64,000 nucleotides of DNA, taken from positions 11,719,971-11,783,970 of the forward strand of contig OX463785.1 of assembly GCA_949825025.1 (NCBI GenBank). The letters are read 5' to 3'. Source of the stretch: Siphlonurus alternatus. Lineage: Eukaryota; Arthropoda; Insecta; Ephemeroptera; Siphlonuridae. Shown here piece after piece: positions 24,101 to 34,648 of the stretch. The notes under the pieces were generated by a model. It was not told the DNA's origin and did no database searches. It worked only from the letters and a program-made list of their open reading frames with translations. The position numbers were made by a program, and so were the translations under genes. The stretch's first letter is position 1, and each line of letters begins with the position of its first letter.

Positions 24101-24398
24101 CAGGTCAAATTGGTGACCAGGTATCCCTGTAACCCCCCTGATTGGCTCACTTGTTGGTGACCAGGCATCCCTGTAACCCCCCTGATTGGCTCACTTGTTC
24201 CAGGAAAGGCTGCAGTTGCAGAAAGTAAGACACTGGGATGAATCCTTCAGGTAGGCGGACGTCAGCGGTGCGGGGGTTAATCGATTTGAAGTCAACTCCG
24301 CGGGTCTTGCGAGGGGCACGCATTTCACATCCCGCCTGGACCAGTAGGGTGAACGCTAGCAGCAGAAGCCCCAGGGCACATAAGCCCCGAGACCCCAT
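9028..24398 (-). CDS. M1 aminopeptidase N-like protein, predicted catalytically inactive
   Basis: Sixteen phase-consistent coding exons give 937 residues, the usual M1 length: 24195-24398, 23326-23626, 22453-22648, 21197-21344, 20645-20814, 20027-20198, 19116-19251, 17744-17825, 17015-17195, 16027-16273, 14426-14715, 13672-13871, 12956-13123, 9773-9931, 9140-9221, 9028-9105. A signal peptide (residues 1-23) predicts secretion or surface display. Fold landmarks are AFPCFDEPAFKA (exon 3), APVPAENWGLIFYR (around 327-340), LFLVNYDRRNW (exon 11) and the C-terminal helical repeats. The active site is not conserved. The zinc motif HEXXH is NELVF (361-365), the third ligand Glu is Arg384 in WINRALA, the substrate-binding GAMEN is VPAEN, and the transition-state Tyr aligns with Ala440. 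Zinc peptidase chemistry is therefore unlikely, and a binding or scaffold role is inferred. An acidic insert (548-556) is unusual. The last intron would be only 34 bp, so the C-terminus is tentative. Confidence 0.88.
9984..10175. mobile_element. Tc1/mariner-like MITE with CCGGAAGT arms (family E), copy 1
   Basis: 192 bp flanked by TA. The ends TAGTCTAATTTATTTTATATTC and the complement of GGGAATGTCAAATTAATTTTACTG frame inner arms with GCCGGAAGTG and CACTTCCGGC. Located in the long intron between exons at 12956 and 9931 of the M1 gene. Confidence 0.8.
10176..11568. other. Intronic AT-rich DNA, no further feature
   Basis: Part of the 3-kb intron between the exons at 12956-13123 and 9773-9931 of the M1 gene. 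Nothing coding or clearly repetitive stands out. Confidence 0.5.
11569..11900. mobile_element. ATGGACAA-type palindromic MITE (family A), copy 3
   Basis: A 332-bp foldback in an M1-gene intron. It shares its outer ends (AATGAAGTATCGACCT; complement near 11885-11900) with the copy at 54141 rather than ATGGACAAC, so there are at least two end variants. A poly(T) run lies beside the left arm. The centre carries TGACGTCACG. Confidence 0.8.
12339..12670. mobile_element. ATGGACAA-ended palindromic MITE (family A), copy 4
   Basis: Ends AATGGACAACATACATG and ATGTATGTTGTCCATT, with arms and central GACGCC block nearly identical to the copies at 2970 and 33727. Lies in an M1-gene intron close to the exon at 12956. 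Confidence 0.88.
13231..13452 (+). mobile_element. GTTGAAA-ended MITE (family F), copy 2
   Basis: A shortened copy in an M1-gene intron. The right end GTTGAAGACTTAAATTTTC followed by AACTAGGG is intact, and the left half is diverged. Confidence 0.7.
13530..13610 (+). repeat. Possible tRNA-derived SINE head fragment
   Basis: GGGTTCGATTCC matches a pol III B box, preceded by a tRNA-like AAATGAGAAAGGTTTC. No full tRNA cloverleaf is present and no SINE body follows, so this is at most a fragment. It is in the intron just after the exon at 13672-13871. Confidence 0.3.
14850..16020. repeat. M1-gene intron with (AT)n microsatellite and SINE tail fragment
   Basis: A TA dinucleotide tract at 15091-15166 is followed at 15172-15215 by AAGGATACACCTCTAACAGC, matching the 3' tail of the SINEs at 31150 and 38868 (minus orientation). 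At 15739-15778 a hairpin (TGACTATATAC/GTATATAGTCA) is bracketed by a 9-bp direct repeat GTGTACCTC. Confidence 0.6.
16798..16994. mobile_element. Tc1/mariner-like MITE with CCGGAAGT arms (family E), copy 2
   Basis: 197 bp flanked by TA, with TTCCGGAAGTAACCGGAAGTG on the left and ACACTTCCGG on the right. Intronic, ending 20 bases from the M1 exon at 17015-17195. Confidence 0.8.
18258..18904. mobile_element. Long foldback element flanked by TTAA (family B), copy 1
   Basis: A 647-bp nearly perfect palindrome inside an M1-gene intron. AGTAAAGTGCGCGCTAGAAA at the left is mirrored at the right, and arms of about 310 bases pair almost throughout around a short unpaired centre. TTAA lies at both edges (18254-18257 and 18905-18908), as expected for piggyBac-type insertion. 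No open frame beyond mirrored fragments. Copies at 28327 and, diverged, at 49141. Confidence 0.88.
19368..19568. mobile_element. Inverted-repeat MITE with GTCCGGAATAATGAG ends (family H), copy 1
   Basis: The left end CGTCCCTGGTCCGGAATAAT is mirrored by ATTATTCCGGACGAGGTACG on the right. GCTATCTGC/GCAGATAGC extends the pairing. A short tandem repeat (AATGAAATAGC, about three units) lies at 19499-19528. In an M1-gene intron. Confidence 0.75.
19655..19770. mobile_element. MITE family K, copy 2
   Basis: Diverged copy with GAAAATTTTCCCACTTGCAG and a right end GTGTCGACTG followed by TA. In the same intron as the family H copy at 19368. Confidence 0.5.
23511..23873. repeat. 145-bp tandem repeat copying the 5' part of M1 exon 23326-23626
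   Basis: The unit starting TCAATGGTGACGTG recurs at 23511, 23656 and 23801. Units 1 and 2 differ at only a handful of positions; unit 3 is truncated and diverged. Each of the first two units carries the TTTTACAG acceptor and the first coding bases (NTFRGHVF). Unit 1 is the real exon edge. Splicing to the acceptor of unit 2 would run 145 bases into unit 1 out of frame. Confidence 0.9.
24111..24198. repeat. 44-bp tandem duplication spanning the splice donor of the first M1 coding exon
   Basis: Two units (24111-24154, 24155-24198) differ at about one base. Each contains ACAAGTGAGCC on the minus strand, so the donor of the exon at 24195-24398 is present twice. Use of the distal donor would add 44 bases and shift the frame. 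Confidence 0.88.
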
Positions 24399-26051
24399 TT
24401 CACTTGGTAAGCCCTGTGGAACAATCACAGAATTAATTCAGATGAAAGTTTTCAATATAGAGATTTGAAGTCAGTTAATTTTTAAAAATGTTAACAAAAA
24501 GCGATTCAAGGAATTTTTTTACAGGAAAATAAGTTTTTGATTTAAAATTAGAAGACATATGGGGAGATGTTTTTAAAATTATAGCTTTAATTATTAATTA
24601 CAAAAAAAAAAAAAAAAAAAATCAAATCAAATTTTTAAACATGATAGTTTACGAAGAACATTTGCCAGCTGGGAAACACATGAATATATTATTTTTACAT
24701 AAATACACCTTGGGACTACTCAAACGTCACTTATTTTTGATTTAATGAAGATTCTGCTGCAAGAGAGATGCAGATTTCGGGGAGGTAAGAAAAGCACTCT
24801 CCAACCACCCAAAAGTTAACCAGTTCTTCATCGACTTAAAATAACCACAAACAGAGCTTTTGGACGTGTAAAATGTATGCTTTCCCTTTTTTCCCTTTAG
24901 GATATTATAGCTGCGCAATAAAAAATCACAAAATCCATTAAAATTGGGGATAAAATGTATGTATTAGAGTTAATTTTTATAAGAATTGATAATTTAACAA
25001 AAAAATATATATATATGGATACATATACAGATTAATTAAAGTACTTTTTCTATTAACAAATAATCAAGTATAGCTTGAATTATATATATAAATTAATTAT
25101 TAATATATTTATTACATGATAATTTAGTACATGATCCTCTTATATTAATGATAATTATTATATCAATAAAAAATGATATGTAAAAAAATGTGTCAAGTTG
25201 CGCAAATTTGTATGAACGTTTTCAAGAAGGAAGTAGTCGCTTATATTGATTGATTTGTCCTTGGTGGTGGTTAGATTGACTCGAGTGGTGGATGTCACAG
25301 AGACTCCTCAGATTGAAACATCCGCACCCGACCACGTGACTCCTCATGACGTCATCAATTATACCGCACTTTTAAAAAAGAGGGAGGAGAATTTTTTATT
25401 ATAGCTATCAAATGTAGAGCAATTTTATTGTATAGCAACCAATTACATAAATACCCAATTAATCCAGTCTAGAGGTGGCAATTTATGTATCAACAATTCA
25501 ATGTAATACTTATGAGTCTTGAAAAAAAGAGCTAGTTTATATTAGATAAGTACCCAATTAATGAAGTCTGGATTTTATTTTGTAACGATTTCTATTACTA
25601 ATAGATGTAATGGTGATTGAAAAATAATGTTTTATAATTATAAGTTGACAATTTAGTTACTTGAATGAATTATTTACAAAGCTAATAAATTTTTATTATT
25701 TTATTTCAATCGTGTTATATAATATAAATTAATATGTTCTAAATTTCGTCATTAACAAATCGAAAACTTTTATTTTATTTTTTTGTACTTTTGAAATAAA
25801 AAATGTGAAATTATGAATGTCTATGTCCTGAAAATAATTTTAGGTTACCTGTATAAGAAGTCAGTTAATTTTTTTAATTTTGTGGATGAAGATCCAATTA
25901 TAAAGTGAACATATAGAATTTTATTGCCAAATTTATATACATCTATAATACCAAACATTTATATAGCGGTTCATTATACTAATGTATTGTTATGAAATTC
26001 GTCAGTTAATTTGATTCTAGAACAAAAAGTGTACAGCTTATATATTTACAT

Positions 26052-26322
26052 CTGGAGTTGAAATAAATGTAATATTTTTTTTCAATTTTTAACGTCTTTA
26101 TTCACTTTTTTACTCCCATTTTGCACCATTTCTAAAGAAAAAGGAGGGTTAAAGACGATATTACGTCTTCTTTTCTCTTATTGAGATCTTATTATATTAG
26201 AAAAATTGTCTCCTTTTCTTCCGATCGGAGAAGAAATAAGAAGTGTTTTCGAGTTAAAAACACAGTGAGATTAGATTTAGACGTATAAAGGGTGAGTTGA
26301 AGACGTAATTTTTCAACTAGGG
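26052..26322 (+). mobile_element. GTTGAAA-ended MITE (family F), copy 3
   Basis: Ends CTGGAGTTGAAATAA and ATTTTTCAACTAGGG. Full-length core with TTTTGCACCATTTCT and AGACGTATAAAGGGTGAG. Confidence 0.8.
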
Positions 26323-28326
26323 ATAGATAAGATTATATTAAAGGTATCGTAGGTATACTATATATCCTGCTTATTTTTTCGGTTCTTGCTTATTTTTCAT
26401 ACCATTGTCACTGCTTTGCTTGGCTCACTTTCTTTCTTATTGATAACAGCATACTTGCTTGGGCCTTTGAATATATCCATAATATATAAAATTTTCAAAT
26501 AAGCAAACTGTACGGTATTCAAACTGCGTTGACTGTTTTTCTAATATTAGGTCTTAACATTGTAGTGAAAAATAAATTATGTCTCAGAAAACAAAAGCAA
26601 ATTTTAGTGTTATTTTAAGAACACATTATTGTCTACAACAAAAACTCCATGCATGTATGTAAAAGACACATAAAGTTATTTTTGAACATCTCCAGTATAT
26701 CGGTGTACAGAGAAATGTGTTAACCCAGTCTTTGTTACTTGCAATTGTGTTCGTTGTATTGTATACACACTAATATAATATACTGACAAGTCTCATTTTA
26801 TTTGTTCTGGAAAATATTATAGAACCATAGGGTTTTACAAATTTTACTTGAAATAACAAATATTAACGAATTGTTCAATTTTATGAATGCAACTTTTTTC
26901 AATATTTTCTTTTTTAGGAATAGAACTAATAGAATAAAAATTATTTCATTATCCACGTTAAATAATAAAAAAGTACACGATACTGCCCTAATGAAAATTT
27001 CTCATGATTTATAATGTAAAACGTAATATTTTTATTGTCATCAGATTTTTTTGTTTTTTTCATGATTGTATATTTTGTCTGGAATTCGATACTAATAATG
27101 AATTTTTGAATAATGGTCGGGAGTTTTCTATAAAATTATACAGTTATATGGTAAGTGGTGAATAAAGGCAATAAAATGATCTCTTAATTTACTTGATACC
27201 ACGGCATCATATCTTAAGGTATTAGATTTATTTATCATAGAAAATGAAATGGTAGAATTTTATTATAATATATTTATTTCAATATCTTCTAGTATATATA
27301 TAGTTAAAAAATAAATTACTAAACCAGTTTTGTACAGAATAAATTGTAAATAAGAAAACTAGTAGTAAAACAAATAGTTATCTTTTATTTTAATTTATAA
27401 TTATAAACACTTATATGGGAGTTTACTATTTTTAGGAACTAAATATGATACATGATATTTTTTTTAAAGTTAATTTTTTAAATATTACAATAAGTAAAAT
27501 TATCAGCACGACCTCTGTGTATATTTTTGTTACAAATACAATTGACTATAATAAAAACACTACAAACTAACATGATCAATAATGACCCAACTGTATAATG
27601 ATTTTTTACACTATGTAACACGTAGGTATAAAAACATCAGCAGCTGAAACTTTAAAATGGCTTCCACCGTAACAACAATATTTGATTTTTTTTTTTTATT
27701 TCATTATTATTTCAAATTTTTCATAAGAATTTTATTTATACTCGGAAACGATTTTTTATTTTGTTAAAAAGACCAAAAGAAGAATAAAGAAAAGAATTAC
27801 GAAATTTATAAGAAATCTGTCGGCAGCACCGGCGGAGGACGGATTGACACAAAAAGTTTAAAGAATTTCACGCAGTCAAGAGATTCTCGGAAGTTCCTGA
27901 TTACTCTAGCGGTCTGCACGATACGTTTCTTGGTGGTCAATCTTGAAGATACTCTTTTATATTATTAGAAGGTAGCGGTTACCACAGCATGGTTGTAAAC
28001 TACACCGTCATATAATAACAAGTCATTCATAATTTAAGACTTCAAAATATATGTTTCATGCATATAATTATAGTTTTCTTAATATCTATGTCTTGTTTTA
28101 TTAGGTGAATAATATAATATAGTGATTAGTTTTTGTTTTTTTTTTTTTTTTTTGCAGAATGCAGTTTTTATTTTCCTCACTATCAATAAATATTTTAATA
28201 TCAGCCTATGAAAGATTCAATAAAATAAATTTATGTAGTTCTAAGTGAAGAAAAACGTACTATATATACTCAAAATTCAAAAATGCTCTTACATTTATTA
28301 TCGGAATAAATTAAGAATAGGTTTAA

Positions 28327-28980
28327 AGTAAAGTGCGCGCTAGAAAAAAAAGTTGAGTTAGTATTTTCTAAAAATAGTCCAAGTCGTCCTCCATATCAAA
28401 CCAAAATTAAAAAAATTCTATCTCAAATGGGTTTGCCAGAAAAAAATTCCAAAGTCAGAGTGAACGCGTCGCTTAACATGGGGCCTTACCTGACAAAGAC
28501 CCTCAAATATCTCGAAAAAATACACCGTTAGGTGGTATGAAAAAAATATAGTGATGTTCTATGACCCAAGCTTTAACCAAAAACCGTTTTAAAAAAAATT
28601 CGCTCGAATCCATTTTTCCGTAAAAAAATAATAAAAAATCTTATGGGAATTAACATGGTAGATTTTCTTGTTTTTTTTTTACGGAAAAATGGATTCGAGA
28701 GAATTTTTTTTTAATCGGTTTTTGGTTAAAGCTTAATTGGGTCATAGAACATCACTATATTTTTTTCATACCACCTAACGGTATATTTTTTCGAGATATT
28801 CGAGGGTTTTTGTCAGGTAAGGCCCCATGTTAAGCGACGCGTTCACTCTGACTTTGGAATTTTTTTCTGGCAAACCTATTTGAGATAGAATTTTTTGAAT
28901 TTTGGTTTGATATGGAGGACGACTTGAACTATTTTTAGAAAATACTAACTCAACTTTTTTTTTCTAGCGCGCACTTTACT
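28327..28980. mobile_element. Long foldback element flanked by TTAA (family B), copy 2
   Basis: A 654-bp near-perfect palindrome, over 90% alike to the copy at 18258 by eye. TTAA lies at 28323-28326 and 28981-28984. The unpaired centre is in the opposite orientation to copy 1, showing that the two copies inserted in opposite directions. Confidence 0.88.
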
Positions 28981-30209
28981 TTAAATAAAAATTCAAAAAC
29001 ATTAATTCAAAGCTACATATATTCAAATGATAACTACGGATCAGAATTTCTTTATGTTTCCTGTACAGATGGTACTACATTTTATTCTTGGTAAATATAA
29101 TGAATAAATTTCAAGTGTATTTCGAACAAAGCCAATATTACAACATTGTGATAAATAAAAAAACATGAATGAATTTCTACAAATTTAACAATTTTAAATT
29201 TCGTAATAAAAATAAATGCGTATTTTTAGAACAGAGAAGAAAGATGGAATATTAGCTTTTTAATCTGAACGCAAGTATACACTTTTCCGGATATCACGAA
29301 CGCTCTGTTATGTTAATGAATGTTGTCACGCAGTCCCATGGATGATTTATTGGGATAGAAAAACTGTTTATTTTTCTGAAATCTTTATTTTACGGTATTC
29401 TTTATTTCATATATTGCATATTATTTTTTCCTTACGCTTACATGAAGTTGAAATTTTCTTTTACCATTTATATATTAATTTAATTTTGTTATATTATTGT
29501 ATTGTGCCCATGAAAGAGATAATAAAATAAAATAAATAAATAGATCTTATACTCTATATTATAAGCTCTATGCTTTTACGATTGTAAGCAATGAATAGAA
29601 GAATTTCATCTTGCAATACCAGTTTTTTAATTTGGAAATACGGCTCCGAATTAGTTGGAATTTTACCTCTAGCAAATTATATAAAATATAGAGGGGAATG
29701 ATTCTACTTTTAAAATTATTCACCTCGAAAAAGCATTTGCTAGAGTTGCATAACTAAGAAACAAAAGAAGACAAATGTGAAAATACTCCAGTCATCCCAA
29801 ATTATTTAAAGTTTATCACAGCCTTAATAAAGTGCGTCACCGATCACGAATTTCAATGTTGGTGCTGTCCAAAAAAGAAGTACTTTTGCCAAATGCAATT
29901 ACTTTTCTTTAATGTTATATCAATAAGTAACATTTTTTTTAAAGCCCATTTCACATAGTCGAGAATTTTTTACGGAATCACGCCGCAACATTCCGCAGAA
30001 AATATAGCTCCATAAGAAAAATCAAGTTCAGCTTAATTTTTCTGCGGAGTGCTGAAAAATATTTCAACAATTTTAAACAAAAGTTTCAGTCTATATTACT
30101 CATCTTTATCTTAAAATTCGGTATTACACGATACATATTTTTTTAATTATTATTATATACAATTGTATCATGTAATGCAGACTTTATTTTAGAAGTAAAA
30201 TGTACTCAC

Positions 30210-30279
30210 GATCAGACACGAGAAGGTGACACTGTACGCGAGGACGTCGTTGCTTCTGTGCTCGCTCTCAATACATACT
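30210..30279 (-). other. Putative non-coding first exon of the M1-family gene
   Basis: On the minus strand a GC-rich stretch ends at a strong GTGAGTACA donor (30201-30209). The first coding exon has an acceptor (TTCCACAG) at 24414-24416, just 15 bases before the ATG, so a 5.8-kb first intron joining them is likely. A CCTCAGTATG initiator puts +1 near 30279. Confidence 0.5.
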
Positions 30280-30370
30280 GAGGAGGAGGCGTCACGTCCC
30301 GTCAGACTCTCAAGTGATGAACCAGAGAGGGTCACGTGTCAAGGGGTCGACCCTGCGACACGGTGGAGAG
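30275..30370 (-). promoter_or_regulatory. Putative core promoter of the M1-family gene
   Basis: A TCAGT initiator (30277-30281) is preceded on the minus strand by a GC-rich region with a CACGTG E-box and a GACGTGACG word. There is no convincing TATA box at -30. Inferred from position and motif. Confidence 0.4.
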
Positions 30371-31151
30371 ATGATGTAATTACACCAAGCTAGTTTAAGT
30401 TGAAAATCTAAGAATAAATAAAATTAATTTTTTGTTTAAATTAAATTTTATTATAAAATATTATTTTTTAAAAAAAAAAATTAGTGTTAGTTTTGTTATT
30501 AAATCAATAAATATTTTTTTTATGCGTCAATAAAGTTAATTTTAATAGTTTTTTTATTTTTTTTTTTTATAAAAAAATTAATCTTCTTTTAGAAGAGTGT
30601 CAATGCATAATTAATTACAACGGATGCTTGTATTTCAATTAGACGATGTCGTTGGATATTAATAGTTCAATAAGGGATTCGTATTATTCGTAATATAATT
30701 TATATAATAAAACAAGAATAAATTGAATTAATAAATAATAAAATATTATATTTTTAATAAGTGTGAGGAAACAAATAAAAACACTAATTATTAAATTCAT
30801 CTCAATATTATAATAATCTTCATATTTGAAAATTTTAATTATTTTACAACTTTCTCATTATGTCAAACAAAACTTAACGCTTCGCTGAAGTTAATTTCAC
30901 GTCTAATTATTTATGACAATCTCTTCTATACATAGATTTATATTTTTATGTCACCTTTTTTTTTCTTTATACTAAAGGTACGTGTCTTTCAGAGTTGCAT
31001 GCTTTTCGTCTCAAATTACTGTCGACGCCGACTCAATATTTTTTTTTATATAATATTCAAGTGTGAAGAGTGATTCATAAAGCGGTACACTGAAAAGTTA
31101 GTTTACCTTATTTTAAAATATAAAAAAAAAATATTATATTGTAAGGGCTAT

Positions 31152-31520
31152 TCACAAAAGTTGAACGTGGCGTAGTGCATTGACTGGTTTTGGTTTGATC
31201 ATCGAAGTCAAGCAACGTTAAGCATGGTTAGTACTTGGAAGGATGACCGTTTCAAATAAAAATTACGTTGTTCCTTCCCTGTGATAAATTCATATCGCTT
31301 CCCGACATCACTTTGATACATTGATAAAAAGAAGAGGTGTCCGTCCTGACTGAGGTTTTCTACGGTTCCCTCAGTCTCATCTCACAGTGAATGTTAGGAC
31401 GCGTAACAGGCTGTGGCCAACATTCTTTCCCTACCTTATCCCTATTAAATTCTATTAACCATTACACCGCCTCTAGCTCCAAGCTCGTAGGGGTGTATCC
31501 TCGAAAAAAAAAATAAAAAT
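31152..31520 (+). mobile_element. SINE with 5S rRNA-derived head
   Basis: The first 100 bases follow 5S rRNA: TTGAACGTGGCG, then GATCATCGAAGTCAAGCAAC, GGTTAGTACTTGGAAGGATG and a GTTGTTCC end. They span the internal pol III control region. The body has CCTGACTGAGGTTTTC and CCCTCAGTCTCA, and the tail GGGGTGTATCCTCG ends in an A-rich run. The sequence is too diverged and too long downstream for a functional 5S gene. It lies in the intergenic region after the M1 promoter. Confidence 0.8.
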
Positions 31521-32605
31521 AATGAATTTAGCAACAAATATAGCATAAATTTCTATATATTTAGGTTATTTTTTATGCAAAATTCTTAATGAATCTCCCA
31601 ATGTGTAGTTAAAATTTGAGCCTAACTCAAGGGTATTATAGCCTTACTGACCATTTCCACTAATGTTTAATATCAATTGACCATAAGTCCATTTATTTTT
31701 TTTTATGAATGAAGATATTTTTAATTATGTAGAGAAAAGGGAAAAAATATCTCATCATATATTTTGGTCAACATTTGAATCAATTTAATTGACTTTTAAA
31801 AACTGATCAATGTTTAATTTAATATCAAATATCTCCCCTCCCCCCAACTCCCTAAAAAAATAAAAAAATTATTGATTCTTTTAAATTAGCAATATGAAAC
31901 AATTTTTCGAAAAACTTGTTTAACTTTTTTTCCTAAAGATACATTATTTTGTTTGTTTTTAGTGCAATGGAGGGAGCTAAAACTATAGTCAACATCGAAC
32001 AGAATGGAATAGAAAGATGCTCTACCTATATTATTTATTCAGTGTATAAGCCGTTTTCCAACTAAGATTTACTTTTTTTTATGCATGACATATAAAAGAT
32101 AAAGGTGTTTGAGCTACTAGTGTTCATAGCCTTAAGCTATAACTACAAGACTGGATTTTATACCTAGCTTTAATATATAAATATCAAGGTCTTTTCTATA
32201 AAGTTTTCTTATATAAAATCCATGCATCTTATATGTTCGATTTTGAACGAAATAGTGTCATGTTGTATATATATATATATATATATAGATTTCATATTTT
32301 TAATTGCATTTGCTTAAAGGCAAATGCTTTAAAAAATAACAAAAACTAATGCAAAAAGATTACGTGAGAAACAATATTAAGATTATATTTCAATTATTTT
32401 TGAGCTGACGCTGTGACTCACGAAAATAGAGCTTTTAGCACTATCGTATTACCCATACATCCATTATATACTTGCAAAATTAAGTTGTTTTACAAAAGAA
32501 ATAATTAAAACGTTATGAGAAATTAAATTGTGTTCTTTTGTTTTGTATATGACTGCTGTAGTTCCTAACGACTCGTTTTTTTCATCAAATTGTCAAGAAA
32601 ATTAT

Positions 32606-32942
32606 TCGAGTTGAAATAATTTCTGTATTTCATTCACTTTGAACTCTCTCAACCTCTTTTTCCTCCTATTTTGCACCATTTCCGAGGAAAAAAGGGAGAA
32701 AAATACGAGATAATGCGTACTGTCCTCTTATTGAGCATAAAATGCTAAAAATGTTTTTCTATTTCACCCTTATTTTGAGAGTGAGAAATAAGCTCTGTTT
32801 TTGAGTAAAAGAACGCAATTCCAGGGAAAATATATAATATATGTATGTATGGAAAATATACATATCTTTTCCCTGCATGGTAATAAGATAAGGTTTAGAC
32901 AAGTTACAGATGAGTTGGAGACGTAATTTTTCAACTAGAGGG
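32606..32942 (+). mobile_element. GTTGAAA-ended MITE (family F), copy 4
   Basis: Ends TCGAGTTGAAATAA and ATTTTTCAACTAGAGGG. Longer than its relatives because a palindromic insert (32822-32876: CCAGGGAAAATATA mirrored by TATCTTTTCCCTG) interrupts it. Confidence 0.8.
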
Positions 32943-33726
32943 TTTTTAAAAGGTATGTCCGAAAAACCAGCCTAAGTATACTATACATTATATGCATTCA
33001 ATCGATCATATGTTGTATAAACATAAAGATATCGAGTGCGGAAAACATACGTATAGAGCAGGATTCATATAGTAAAATCATGTATTTGTATATAATTCCT
33101 AGTAATAATTTAGTTAGACACAAGCTCATTTTCTCTTTCTCCTCACCCCCCACGTCACTTTAAAGAGTGCATAGTTTTAAATTTATTGTTCTTTAATTTG
33201 TTTTTATTAAAATAAAATAATAATAATAATATTAAATTTTATAATATTATAAAAAAAAATAATTTCACATTTTTATTTTTTTACATTTTCTATTTTTATT
33301 AAATGTGTGTAGAAGTGTAATTTTATACACTTATGTTAATAAATTAATTATTAAAAAAAAATATACAAAAATTACCCAAACTGCATGTTCTGAAGTATGT
33401 TTAACAATGCGTTAAATTCTCCTGTGCCTTGTATTTTTCTATGGATTAATTAAAAATATTATTTGATAGTGTTACCAAAATTCACAAAGAAAATAATTAA
33501 GTTGACTGCTGATATTATATCACAATTTTTCATTTATACAGGGTTGACGTGATATTTTATTCTTATAGCGAAATATGAACATTTGAAATCACAATCAAAT
33601 GTTTGGGTATGGAGATTGTCAGAAAGAAGCTTCTTGATAAATTAAAATGTTTATTTTCACTCACATATATTATTTTCAATAAGAATGATCTTCATGACTG
33701 AACGAGGCAAATTAAATTTAGTGGTG

Positions 33727-34058
33727 AATGGACAACAAACATGAAAAAAAATTATTGCAGAAATAAATAGAGGGTACCAAATTATGCTGCTTTGAGCTTT
33801 TTCAGATTTTTTTGAGACCCGGAACTATTTTTAAATAATTATTGGAAGTCCTGTGATTTCAGTTGGCACCCCTTAATTCTTAGTAAAAAGGATAGAGACT
33901 GGACGCCTATTGACGCCTCCAAGGGGCGTGGCCGCACTTTCAATAATTATTTAAAAATAGTTATGGGTTTCAAAAAAATCTGAAAAAATTCAGAGTAGCA
34001 TAATTTGGTACCCTCTATTCATTTCTGCAATAAAATTTTTTCATGTATGTTGTCCATT
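33727..34058. mobile_element. ATGGACAA-ended palindromic MITE (family A), copy 5
   Basis: 332-bp foldback with ends AATGGACAACAAACATG and CATGTATGTTGTCCATT. Nearly identical to the copy at 12339. Confidence 0.88.
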
Positions 34059-34237
34059 AGTCCATATTGCAGTATTTGATAATCACTTTTGAATATAACT
34101 GACAAGAAAATATATTTAAAAGTTTAATTCTTATAAATTTTAAATTTAAATTACCATTGAAAATATTTTCAGCATACTGCATAGGAACACTTTATTTAGG
34201 AGAAATGATTCACATGCATCTTGTATAATCAATGCTA

Positions 34238-34525
34238 ATGACGCAGTGATGTGCGCATCTGATTCATAATCAGATGGTCTTGAGTTCGATTCCAGGCTCC
34301 GCCAAACTTTTCTCTATGGGAGAGTTGCTTGATTAAAGAACACCCACTCTTGTATCCAGGAGGTCATCTTCGATCAATTGCCGACCATCCTGATTAAGGT
34401 TTCCATGATTTCCTCAGTTACAACCATGTTAATACTGACAAGTGAGATGGATTGCTATAAGCTCCCCTGATTGGAAAGGTTACAAAAAATCCTTAGCAAT
34501 ATACTGGGTTTTGTCCACGAAGAGA
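34238..34525 (+). mobile_element. SINE with tRNA(Met)-like head
   Basis: The head has an anticodon-arm-like CTGATTCATAATCAG (CAT in the loop) and a B box GAGTTCGATTCC, resembling elongator tRNA-Met. The body contains CCGACCATCCTGATTAAGG and TTTCCTCAGTTACA, shared with the 5S-headed SINE. A second copy starts at 38155. The acceptor stem does not pair, so this is not a tRNA gene. Confidence 0.75.
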
Positions 34526-34529
34526 CAAG

Positions 34530-34648
34530 AGGTCTGTTCGTAAATAATCAGAAAAAATCAATTTTTTGTGATGAACCTTCTGTACATGGAACATAAGGTT
34601 CATCACAAATAATCGATTCTTTCTGATTGTGTATTTACGAAAAGACCT
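34530..34648. mobile_element. 119-bp foldback element adjoining the tRNA-headed SINE
   Basis: AGGTCTGTTCGTAAATAATC on the left is mirrored by GTATTTACGAAAAGACCT on the right, and GTGATGAACCTT/AAGGTTCATCAC pairs in the interior. Non-coding. Confidence 0.7.

Larger units (their letters stand above)
24414..30209 (-). other. First intron of the M1-family gene (5.8 kb)
   Basis: Holds a family F element (26052), a family B foldback (28327) and two unassigned GC-richer islands: 25225-25375 (with CACGTG and TGACGTCA) and 27815-27965 (open on both strands, no family recognised). The remainder is AT-rich with nothing notable. Confidence 0.45.
30371..33726. other. Intergenic region between the M1 and sclerostin-like genes, left part
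   Basis: Apart from the 5S-derived SINE (31152) and a family F MITE (32606), this is AT-rich DNA with a short (TA)n at 32264-32288. No coding region seen. Confidence 0.5.

Noticed and set aside
31160..31270. 5S rRNA gene
   Set aside because: Diverged from 5S and continues into a SINE body with an A-rich tail.
34253..34310. tRNA-Met gene
   Set aside because: Anticodon-like arm and B box exist, but the acceptor stem does not pair and a SINE body follows; a second diverged copy supports a SINE.
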